Below, piece by piece: positions 1-4,931 of a stretch of DNA of 5,414 nucleotides (its first letter is position 1; each line of letters opens with the position of its first letter). Both the position numbers and the translations under genes were made by a program. Location of the stretch: NCBI GenBank assembly GCA_024275695.1, contig JAJRYP010000083.1:1-5414 (forward strand). The letters are read 5' to 3'. The stretch is from Patescibacteria group bacterium (GTDB lineage: Bacteria > Patescibacteriota > Gracilibacteria > UBA1369 > PNNO01). The notes under the pieces were generated by a model, which did no database searches, was not told where the DNA came from, and saw only the letters and a program-made list of their open reading frames with translations.

Positions 1-1
1 A

Positions 2-1282
2 ACAAAGGAGAGCCGCGATTCAACATTTTCCAAAATTATCAAACTTGTTGAAAAAGCGCAGAAATCACGTGCTCCGGCACAAGAATTTATTGATAAATTC
101 GCGAAATACTATACTCCTTCGGTTGTAGTCGGCGCCATTTTAATTACCGCGATACCAACTTTGTTTTTTGACGGTGAATTTACCAAGTGGCTTTACAGAG
201 CACTTGTTATGCTGGTTATTGCCTGCCCGTGCGCTCTGGTTATATCAACTCCCGTTTCCATCGCTTCGGCAATAGGCGGAGCGTCTCGTTACGGTCTTCT
301 TGTAAAAGGCGGCAGATATTTGGAAGCACTCGGCAAAATAAAAACAATTGCTTTTGATAAAACCAGAACACTCACTTTAGGAGAGCCTTATGTTTCCGAT
401 GTAATAACTTTTAACGGTTTTTCCGAAGAAGAAGTGTTGGCCGATGCCGCGGGAATAGAAAAATTCTCTTCGCATCCGCTTGCAAGGAGCATTCTAAACT
501 TCGCGCAAGAAAAAGGCATTACCCCGCATTTAATGGAAAAATATGAAAACATTGCGGGAAAGGGAGGAAAGGCAACATGTCTTATTTGTGACGATATTGA
601 GCATTGTGTCGGCAATTTAAAGCTTATCGGAGCAAACAGTGTTCCTTCAAAAGAAATCCTGGAAAAAACCGAAAGATTGGAAAAAGAAGGCAAAACCGTA
701 GTTTTAATAAGTAAAGGAGATAAAGTAATGGGAGCTTTGGCAATTTCCGACAAACTTAGAGATGAGGCAAAACGAGCAATTGGAACTCTGGGGAAAATGA
801 AAGTTCAAACGGCGATTTTAACGGGAGATAATGAGCACACAGCCGGTTTTGTAGCCAAAGAACTTGGAATAAAAGATGTATATGCTTCACTTCTGCCGAA
901 TGAAAAAGTTAAGAAAATTGAAATGTTGAAAAACAAGTTCGATTTTGTAGCAATGGTTGGAGACGGAGTAAACGACACGCCTTCGTTAGCTACGGCCACA
1001 GTTGGAATTGCAATGGGAGCCGGCGGCAGCGACATAGCGATTGAAACAGCCGATGTGGCTTTAATGAACAGTAATTTATTAAATGTTCCTCGCGCCATAT
1101 CACTTGGAAAAAAAACATTAACAACAATTAAGCAAAATATCGTTGCGGCTTTGGGCGTAAAAGCAATATTTTTAATTTTGGCCGTTTTTGGATTTGCTCA
1201 CCTTGAATTTGCAATCGGCGCCGATTCGGGAGTTGCAATTTTGGTTATTTTGAATAGTTTGAGGCTTTTTAAAGCTAAATGA
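2..1282 (+). CDS. Zn/Cd/Pb-type P1B ATPase, C-terminal part (5' end outside window)
   Basis: Inner-membrane pump that would use ATP to export soft divalent metals. The frame is open from base 2, so about 426 residues are present. The N-terminus, first membrane helices and actuator-domain TGES lie to the left. Visible in order: the CPC metal-site motif in a membrane helix (bases about 221-235), the phosphorylation loop with Asp at 356-358, the SSHPLA motif (His at 473-475), LTGDN, and GDGVND with TPSLA following. Two C-terminal helices carry Lys at 1160-1162 (VKAIF) and Asp at 1223-1225 (ADSG). CPC plus this Lys and Asp is the known signature of the ZntA/CadA (P1B-2) subgroup, hence the Zn/Cd/Pb call. 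Oddity: the motif reads DKTRTLT, not DKTGTLT, with AGA at 365-367 where GGA is expected. GKGGKA also replaces the usual GKGVKA. The protein may be inactive, or one base may be wrong. TTG at 161 is internal, not the start. Confidence 0.93.
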   Translation, partial: TKESRDSTFSKIIKLVEKAQKSRAPAQEFIDKFAKYYTPSVVVGAILITAIPTLFFDGEFTKWLYRALVMLVIACPCALVISTPVSIASAIGGASRYGLLVKGGRYLEALGKIKTIAFDKTRTLTLGEPYVSDVITFNGFSEEEVLADAAGIEKFSSHPLARSILNFAQEKGITPHLMEKYENIAGKGGKATCLICDDIEHCVGNLKLIGANSVPSKEILEKTERLEKEGKTVVLISKGDKVMGALAISDKLRDEAKRAIGTLGKMKVQTAILTGDNEHTAGFVAKELGIKDVYASLLPNEKVKKIEMLKNKFDFVAMVGDGVNDTPSLATATVGIAMGAGGSDIAIETADVALMNSNLLNVPRAISLGKKTLTTIKQNIVAALGVKAIFLILAVFGFAHLEFAIGADSGVAILVILNSLRLFKAK

Positions 1283-1284
1283 GT

Positions 1285-1303
1285 TCAGGCGGCAAAAAGC
1301 GGC
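1285..1303 (+). repeat. 19-base direct repeat, left copy
   Basis: The sequence TCAGGCGGCAAAAAGCGGC begins 2 bases after the ATPase stop codon. It recurs in the same orientation at 4846-4864 with one mismatch (C to T at the 16th base). The two copies bracket the accessory block. No role can be assigned from sequence alone. It could be a recombination scar, a target duplication, or two members of a dispersed intergenic repeat. Confidence 0.7.
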
Positions 1304-1310
1304 TTTTCGA

Positions 1311-1328
1311 CCGGAAGCTATCTTCCGG
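1311..1328. terminator. Hairpin downstream of the ATPase, possible terminator
   Basis: CCGGAAG (1311-1317) and CTTCCGG (1322-1328) form a perfect 7-bp stem with loop CTAT. The position, 28 bases past the ATPase stop and in a convergent intergenic region, fits a terminator. However, the 3' side is CAAAAATTC rather than a T-run, and the 5' side has TTTT, so it is not a canonical rho-independent terminator on either strand. Confidence 0.4.
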
Positions 1329-1350
1329 CAAAAATTCAACCATATGCAAA

Positions 1351-1376
1351 CGCGCGGTTCGGCCGGCCACCGCGCG
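1351..1376. repeat. GC-only inverted repeat (hairpin)
   Basis: CGCGCGG (1351-1357) pairs with CCGCGCG (1370-1376) around a 12-base loop. The loop itself contains the palindrome GGCCGGCC (1361-1368). The stem is very stable on paper, but no T-tract follows on either strand. It lies between the ATPase hairpin and the antitoxin-gene relic. Confidence 0.55.
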
Positions 1377-1399
1377 CATGAGAGCCGATGATGAAAGAC

Positions 1400-1461
1400 G
1401 CGTCGGTTAAAGATCGACCATGTTAATAAATAAGCTTGAAAAGCGCAGTTTCACCGATATT
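1400..1461 (-). pseudogene. Relic of a third Panacea (SocA/DUF4065) antitoxin gene
   Basis: This stretch matches the middle of the intact antitoxin gene at 3551-3636 in two blocks. Bases 1400-1424 match 3551-3575 at 22 of 25 positions, and 1425-1461 match 3600-3636 at 33 of 37. Exactly 24 bases (3576-3599) are missing from the relic. On the minus strand it reads NIGETALFKLIY, then an in-frame TAA made at the deletion joint, then HGRSLTDA, against IGETALFKLIY...KHGRSLTGAT in the intact protein. Similarity stops a few bases after the RelE-like toxin's stop codon on one side and in the hairpin region on the other. It can make no functional antitoxin. It shows that another Panacea gene once lay here, in the same orientation as the present ones. 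Confidence 0.85.
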
Positions 1462-1464
1462 TAA

Positions 1465-1812
1465 TCATAAAGCATTAAGATACCCATCAATTCTTGAAGA
1501 ATCTTCACGTGATTTTTCGTTTTTCAAATATATTTCAATGAAATCAATCGAATCCTCTTTCAGACAAAAAGAGAATATCAATCTTGTTTTACTAGCCCCT
1601 TTCAGGCTTCTGACCATTAACCTTGTTTTTATTACCCTAACCCCTTTTTCCTGAGAATTTATTAGTGTTATAAATCTCTTGTTATTGTCAAAATCAACTG
1701 CAGGTATAAACTTCTCAAAATTTTTGAGGTCCCCTTCAAGAGATGGTATTTTTTTCCTTAACTTTTTTAAATCTTTTAAAAAGCCATCTAAATAATTAAA
1801 GTTCATCTTCAT
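1465..1812 (-). CDS. RelE/ParE-superfamily toxin
   Basis: Cytoplasmic toxin of 115 residues, the usual size for this family. Seen: an N-terminal basic helical stretch (FLKDLKKLRKKIPSLEGDL, residues 11-29), then a beta-rich C-terminal half with IKTRLMVRSLKGASKTRLIF (61-80) and IDFIEIYLKNEKSREDSSRI (89-108). The basic residues on beta strands followed by a hydrophobic strand and a Lys/Arg/Glu tail are typical of RelE/HigB-type toxins. Members of that fold usually cleave ribosome-bound mRNA. ParE-like gyrase inhibition cannot be excluded, and catalytic residues cannot be assigned with confidence. The start overlaps the upstream antitoxin gene by 17 bases. A second ATG at 1806 would give an 11-base overlap, and neither has a clear ribosome-binding site, so translational coupling is likely. 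Its stop lies 3 bases from the antitoxin-gene relic. Confidence 0.8.
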   Translation of the reverse strand: MKMNFNYLDGFLKDLKKLRKKIPSLEGDLKNFEKFIPAVDFDNNKRFITLINSQEKGVRVIKTRLMVRSLKGASKTRLIFSFCLKEDSIDFIEIYLKNEKSREDSSRIDGYLNAL

Positions 1813-2518
1813 ACTTTCTTACGGAATATGGATCGTTTCGATAAAAAACGCTTTCATAGCTAATTTCCTCCCCATCTTCATGAGACATCCAAGGCACATC
1901 GGCATGGGAATAATTACTCAGTTCGGTAGCGGACATATGCGCCAATCGTGCCAGTACCGAGTCAATCATTTCAATCTCTCTGCCATTTAATTGAGATAAA
2001 TCAGGATTCACGTGCGGCAGATATTTTCTTTGTTCAAAGGTAAAATACTGACTTTTTACCTCCTCTATTTCTTTTTCCTTCTTCATGCCTTCTATCACTT
2101 TGATAAATTCCTTTGGTGTCGGTCCATGATGATTTTTTATATACGTTAATCCCATTAGCTGTTCTTCATATTTTTCGTAGTAGTCAAAATCAATAAAATA
2201 CAAAAGCTTGTAAAGCACCGTTAAACCTACATTTGGCTTGCCTCCAACTTTTTCCAGTATATATAGAAGCACTTGCTTAAACTTATCCAATTTCTTTTGA
2301 GGAATTTCAATTCTGACATTATTGTTCTCATCAGGTTCATGCTCCTTTACAATTCCAAAAATTTTTTCAATTTCCATTTGTTCCTCGATTTTTAGAGGTC
2401 GGATGCCTTTTTCCAAGCTAATTAAAGTTGGACGTGACATATTTAGCCTTCTTGCCAATTCTTCCTGTGACATGCCAAACTTTTTCCTTACCTTCTTTAT
2501 ATCAATAGCATTACTCAT
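1796..2518 (-). CDS. HTH-Panacea (SocA/DUF4065) antitoxin paired with the RelE-like toxin
   Basis: Antitoxin of 240 residues that should bind and neutralise the toxin encoded next to it and repress its own operon. Residues about 6-56 form an XRE-type helix-turn-helix (MSQEELARRLNMSRPTLISLEKG, with the recognition helix near 27-38). A charged linker follows (57-75). From about 77 to the end is a Panacea domain, shown by LLYFIDFDYYEKY (105-117), YIKNHHGPTPKEF (126-138), KYLP (165-168) and YSHADVPW (203-210). These are hallmark stretches of the domain. The MazF-linked antitoxin at 3109-3918 aligns with it without gaps across the domain. This one lacks the roughly 40-residue C-terminal tail of its paralogue. 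The ATG at 2518 lies about 22 bases past the expected transcription start. No Shine-Dalgarno sequence is visible, so initiation may depend on a short unstructured leader. Confidence 0.9.
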   Translation of the reverse strand: MSNAIDIKKVRKKFGMSQEELARRLNMSRPTLISLEKGIRPLKIEEQMEIEKIFGIVKEHEPDENNNVRIEIPQKKLDKFKQVLLYILEKVGGKPNVGLTVLYKLLYFIDFDYYEKYEEQLMGLTYIKNHHGPTPKEFIKVIEGMKKEKEIEEVKSQYFTFEQRKYLPHVNPDLSQLNGREIEMIDSVLARLAHMSATELSNYSHADVPWMSHEDGEEISYESVFYRNDPYSVRKYEDEL

Positions 2519-2546
2519 TGTGTGTGGGTTAAACGAGTGTAGCTTC

Positions 2547-2575
2547 AGTTTACATTATCCGGATAAAACTGTCAA
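2547..2575 (-). promoter_or_regulatory. Sigma70-type promoter of the RelE-Panacea operon
   Basis: On the minus strand a perfect TTGACA (-35, at 2570-2575) and TAAACT (-10, at 2547-2552, 4 of 6 consensus) are separated by 17 bases. The expected start of transcription is near 2540, giving a leader of about 22 bases. The box AAATATTGACA that includes the -35 also occurs over the -35 of the second operon. Confidence 0.65.
2555..2566. promoter_or_regulatory. Palindromic operator candidate in the RelE-Panacea promoter
   Basis: TTATCCGGATAA is a perfect 12-base palindrome lying between the -35 and -10 elements. A dimeric HTH repressor bound there would block RNA polymerase. The antitoxin's own XRE domain is the obvious candidate, which would give the usual toxin-antitoxin autoregulation. 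Binding is inferred from position and symmetry only. Confidence 0.55.
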
Positions 2576-2764
2576 TATTTATATATTTTTGACATTTTTT
2601 TGACAAAATCGTCGACCTTGTCTTGTGTTTTGGCTATAATCAGGCTGTTTCAAATTCTTAACCGAAGAACTATGGTCTTTCTCAGCAAGGAAAACTCTTG
2701 CACCACATACTCAGATCACTCTCACCCGAGACGGATCAGGGTCTGCAATAATTTTTCATTTTGC
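2576..2764. other. Gene-free stretch between the two toxin-antitoxin operons
   Basis: No convincing gene is seen. From left to right there are AT-rich repeats of TGACA (around 2590-2605), a possible plus-strand promoter (2612-2640) and three small stem-loops. The stems are TTCTT/AAGAA at 2655-2669, GCAAG/CTTGC at 2685-2701, and either ACCC/GGGT at 2724-2742 or AGAC/GTCT at 2729-2744. A T-rich run follows at 2751-2760. It could encode a small RNA read rightward towards the mazF end, but no known RNA family is recognised. Short reading frames here look accidental. Confidence 0.4.
2612..2640 (+). promoter_or_regulatory. Possible plus-strand promoter with no known gene behind it
   Basis: A perfect TATAAT (2635-2640) lies 17 bases after TCGACC (2612-2617), which matches the -35 consensus at 4 of 6 positions. 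No protein gene follows on the plus strand, and mazF converges from the other side. If active, it would make a short RNA antisense to the 3' end of mazF. Chance occurrence in AT-rich DNA is a real alternative. Confidence 0.35.
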
Positions 2765-3112
2765 TTAGGAAAGTTCATACAATTCTTTTAAACGAATTTT
2801 TATACTTTCCATCATTTGACTATCGACTGCACCGATATATTTATGAAGCCGTTTTTTATCATAGGAAGTAACATGATGCATTTTGATGACAGAATCCTGG
2901 TGAAGCTTATTTTTTGCAGTTTTCGGAAGTTCAATATCATCCGGCATAATCTTGGCGGTTTTACTTGTAACTGCAATACAGGTAAAAAGGTTGGATCTCT
3001 TTAAGAGAGAGTCCGGGGAAATTACAACAGCCGGTCTGATTTTTTGATATTCGCGTCCTATGCTCGGGGAATAGTTAACGAGCCAAATATCACCATGGGT
3101 TACATTAATCAT
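2765..3112 (-). CDS. MazF/PemK-type endoribonuclease toxin
   Basis: Cytoplasmic toxin of 115 residues, full length for the family. MazF enzymes cut single-stranded RNA at short specific sequences and so stop translation. Seen: the N-terminal GDIWLVNYSPSIGREYQKIRP (7-27), which is the classic GDI/V...E...KxRP strand-loop segment; Arg26, placed like the family's catalytic Arg; and FTCIAVTS (43-50), with Thr49 placed like the catalytic Thr. Then come SVIKMHHVTSYDKKRL (74-89), corresponding to the usual SxvxxdqirtidkxRL, and a C-terminal helix (MMESIKIRLKELYEL). Both catalytic positions are intact, so the toxin is probably active. The start codon overlaps the antitoxin's stop in an ATGA arrangement (3109-3112), giving tight translational coupling. 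No separate ribosome-binding site is seen. The cleavage specificity cannot be read from sequence. Confidence 0.94.
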   Translation of the reverse strand: MINVTHGDIWLVNYSPSIGREYQKIRPAVVISPDSLLKRSNLFTCIAVTSKTAKIMPDDIELPKTAKNKLHQDSVIKMHHVTSYDKKRLHKYIGAVDSQMMESIKIRLKELYELS

Positions 3113-3918
3113 TTTTTATCAGGCAAAGACATATAATAATCATATTCCTCTTCAGAAAGAGGATGCAGATGTTCAAGCACATCCGAAGCCGAAGCATCTA
3201 AAAAGTCCATCTCATGATCCCTTTGTGAGTATGGCTGAGTTCTTTGAAATACCAAATTGTAATCAATATCATTTTGGTTTTCCGTGGCAAGCCAAGGAAC
3301 ATCATCATGGGAATACGCGCGAAGCTCACTTCCGTTTTTATCTGAAAGTCGTGCTAACACGTCATCAATTTGCTCGGTTTCGATTGCGGTAAAAGCATTA
3401 AGATCAGCCTTGCGGCGAGGAAGGTATTTCTTTTGGTCATATTGAAAATATTTACTGCGCACACGTTCAAGTTCTCCGGCCACTATCATTTCGTCAGCCA
3501 CCGGTTTAAACTGTTTCGGAGTGGGACCATGATGATTTTTCATATAAGTTGCGCCGGTCAAAGATCGACCGTGTTTCTCATAAAAATCAAAATCTATAAA
3601 ATAAATGAGCTTAAAAAGTGCAGTTTCACCAATATTCGGCTTTGCGCCGACTTTCTCAAGCACATAAAGGAGGACTTCTTTGAATTTTTGAGCATCAAAC
3701 TGAATATTCTTCTTTGATGCTCTTTTCTTAAGTATGGATTTTTTTGCTTTTTCACTTTTATTGCGCTGAAAAAGGTCCTTAATTATTCTTGCTTGCGAAA
3801 TTGTTGGCTCTTTTTTACCTCTCTCAATCTGAATATAAGTCGGCCGAGAAACACCAAGCCTTTCAGCCATCTCCGCTTGAGTTATACCCTGTTTTTGACG
3901 AATTTGTTTGAGGTTCAT
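3109..3918 (-). CDS. HTH-Panacea (SocA/DUF4065) antitoxin paired with MazF
   Basis: Antitoxin of 269 residues predicted to neutralise MazF and repress the operon. Residues about 2-52 form an XRE helix-turn-helix (GITQAEMAERLGVSRPTYIQ, 11-30). A Lys-rich linker (54-71) follows, then the Panacea domain (about 78-232), with LIYFIDFDFYEKHG (104-117), YMKNHHGPTPKQF (125-137), KYLP (164-167) and YSHDDVPW (202-209). A C-terminal tail (about 233-269, acidic, ending in PLSEEEYDYYMSLPD) is absent from the RelE-linked paralogue and may contact MazF. The frame is open further upstream, with ATGs at 3942 and 3969. Both overlap the promoter elements and would not be on the transcript, so the ATG at 3916-3918 is chosen. 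AAGGAGG lies about 14 bases before it, rather far. An ATT 6 bases upstream of the ATG is a less likely alternative start. Confidence 0.93.
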   Translation of the reverse strand: MNLKQIRQKQGITQAEMAERLGVSRPTYIQIERGKKEPTISQARIIKDLFQRNKSEKAKKSILKKRASKKNIQFDAQKFKEVLLYVLEKVGAKPNIGETALFKLIYFIDFDFYEKHGRSLTGATYMKNHHGPTPKQFKPVADEMIVAGELERVRSKYFQYDQKKYLPRRKADLNAFTAIETEQIDDVLARLSDKNGSELRAYSHDDVPWLATENQNDIDYNLVFQRTQPYSQRDHEMDFLDASASDVLEHLHPLSEEEYDYYMSLPDKK

Positions 3919-3940
3919 GGTAATGATATTAGCCTCCTTC

Positions 3941-3969
3941 ATTATAATTTTCACTGACGGGAATGTCAA
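3941..3969 (-). promoter_or_regulatory. Consensus sigma70 promoter of the MazF-Panacea operon
   Basis: On the minus strand, perfect TTGACA (3964-3969) and perfect TATAAT (3941-3946) are separated by exactly 17 bases. This is a strong promoter by sequence. Transcription should begin near 3934, within or next to the AAGGAGG motif, giving a very short leader before the ATG at 3918. The inverted pair TGAC/GTCA (3955-3958 and 3965-3968, 6 bases apart) overlaps the -35 and spacer and could be the antitoxin's operator. Confidence 0.8.
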
Positions 3970-4009
3970 TATTTTTTACAATGCGCGCATAAAGTGAAAA
4001 TATTTACAC

Positions 4010-4711
4010 CTAAAATATGTCCTCCAAATCCTCCGGAATCACCGTCTCCGCCCTTTTTGAGGGTCGCATTTTCTTTTTAGCCTCAGTTTTTTCAATTTCC
4101 GTGTCGTCTTCCTCTAACTCCAGTTTTTGTTGTTCTTCAGCAACACGTTTTTTTACATCAAACCGTATTGCTTCTCCATTTTCATCCAAACTACCGTCGA
4201 CTTCCCAATGTCGATAATTTTCCAGAACTCTTTCTAAAATCTTTCCTATCCAATGCTCATCTTCCGAGGCTCCGGACGGTTTTTGTACTGAAGCCAAAAA
4301 CACGGAATAATTCAATTCATCAAAATCCATTTCAATTCCACTACCATCCTCAACTTCAGCGATTTTTTCAGCATACAAGATCGACATTTTTTGATGGCTA
4401 CCGGTTTTTCCGGCTTGTACACGTTTGGTGGTCGTACCCTTAGAGAAGACTCCTCTCGGCAAACTGATAATAGCCCTAATTTTGCAATGTTTTGCAACAT
4501 ACTTGCGAAAAATCTCAGCAGAAGAGTTTGAAAAGAATCCCTCTGGCAATACCAAGCATATTTTACCGCCAACTTTACAACTCCTGACAGCCTGTTGAAC
4601 AGAAAAATTATATTCAGAAGCAGGGTCAATTTTGCCATTTTGATCAATATCTTTTTCCAGATTTTCATAAACCTTTTCTATATCATCCAGTAATATGTTG
4701 AATAATATAAA
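4010..4711 (-). pseudogene. 5'-truncated type I restriction-modification methyltransferase subunit (HsdM) relic
   Basis: An intact HsdM would methylate adenine in the type I system's target DNA. Only about 233 C-terminal codons remain open, from an in-frame TGA at 4712-4714 to the stop at 4010-4012. Recognisable: CKVGGKICLVLPEGFFSN, matching the LKPGGR...VLP(E/D)G strand of N6-adenine methylases; then IFRKYVAKHCKIRAIISLP and FSKGTTTKRVQ, normally (T)xxxTxxLF-like; then a charged, Lys/Glu-rich tail. The AdoMet-binding motif and the catalytic NPPF motif should lie before this point and are absent. There is no ATG before codon about 110 of the open stretch. The only usable early starts would be rare codons such as TTG at 4555. 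No hsdS or hsdR is seen next to it. It is most likely a dead fragment, although the frame itself is clean. Confidence 0.8.
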
Positions 4712-4919
4712 TCAATCGCTAATCCCAAAACTCAACCGCCCCGAAAAAGAACAACCACTGCGGATATTGCAAAGCTGATTTTTGGCATGGTTTTTTCCGG
4801 TCGATAAGCGAAGCTTCTTGCAAAAAATCGGCTCGAACTTCCGGCTCAGGCGGCAAAAAGTGGCCTACCAACTTGAAAAATCGCGGCAAATTTCGACCAC
4901 AAAATCGCAATATCCGAGT
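4712..4919. other. Repeat-rich gene-free spacer between the hsdM relic and tRNA-Gln
   Basis: No gene is seen in this 208-base stretch. Its left edge is where hsdM similarity ends. It contains an imperfect inverted repeat whose outer arm reaches into the tRNA 3' end (4737-4931) and the right copy of the 19-base direct repeat (4846-4864). Short motifs of the form GGCAAA followed by A or T recur several times. Short reading frames through it have no protein-like character. Confidence 0.5.
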
Positions 4920-4931
4920 TGGCTGGGGCGG
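4737..4931. repeat. Long imperfect inverted repeat reaching into the tRNA-Gln 3' end
   Basis: CCGCCCC (4737-4743) and CGGATATTGC (4761-4770) recur inverted and in matching order as GCAATATCCG (4907-4916) and GGGGCGG (4925-4931). Further inward, GATTTTTGG on the left resembles the reverse complement of the DNA near 4895-4906. The right outer arm is the acceptor/T-stem part of the tRNA gene. The left arm therefore looks like a degraded inverted copy of the tRNA 3' end and the DNA just past it. The centre, near 4834, pairs poorly. Confidence 0.5.
4846..4864 (+). repeat. 19-base direct repeat, right copy
   Basis: TCAGGCGGCAAAAAGTGGC matches the left copy at 1285-1303 at 18 of 19 positions and in the same orientation. 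It sits 56 bases from the encoded CCA end of the tRNA-Gln gene. Together the copies frame about 3.5 kb holding both toxin-antitoxin operons and the hsdM relic. Confidence 0.7.

Larger units (their letters stand above)
1283..1399. other. GC-rich gene-free spacer after the ATPase, with two hairpins
   Basis: No coding frame with protein-like character is seen here on either strand. The stretch starts with a copy of a 19-base direct repeat (1285-1303), followed by two perfect 7-bp hairpins (1311-1328 and 1351-1376). It is clearly richer in G and C than the neighbouring genes. It separates the plus-strand ATPase from the minus-strand toxin-antitoxin genes, so both transcription units converge on it. 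Confidence 0.6.

Noticed and set aside
388..1098. Minus-strand open frames inside the ATPase gene
   Set aside because: They run antisense to a well-conserved coding region, and their translations show no domain-like features.
2600..2791. Short plus-strand frame between the two operons, and a minus-strand frame across about 2580-2650
   Set aside because: The plus-strand frame runs into the end of mazF and has no ribosome-binding site. The minus-strand frame has no start and is interrupted by a stop. Neither resembles a known protein.
3942..3969. Upstream ATG starts for the MazF-linked antitoxin
   Set aside because: They overlap the -10 and -35 elements of a perfect promoter, and the helix-turn-helix begins right after the Met at 3918.
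4312..4668. Minus-strand open frame of 118 codons overlapping the hsdM relic
   Set aside because: It is a different frame of the same strand. The methylase motifs lie in the other frame, and this translation is low-complexity and unrecognisable.
4730..4924. Possible integron attC site, because ACTCAAC (4730-4736) fits RYYYAAC and GTTGGCT (4918-4924) is close to GTTRRRY
   Set aside because: The right core does not fully match, it overlaps the tRNA gene, the span is longer than usual, and no integrase or second matching site is seen.
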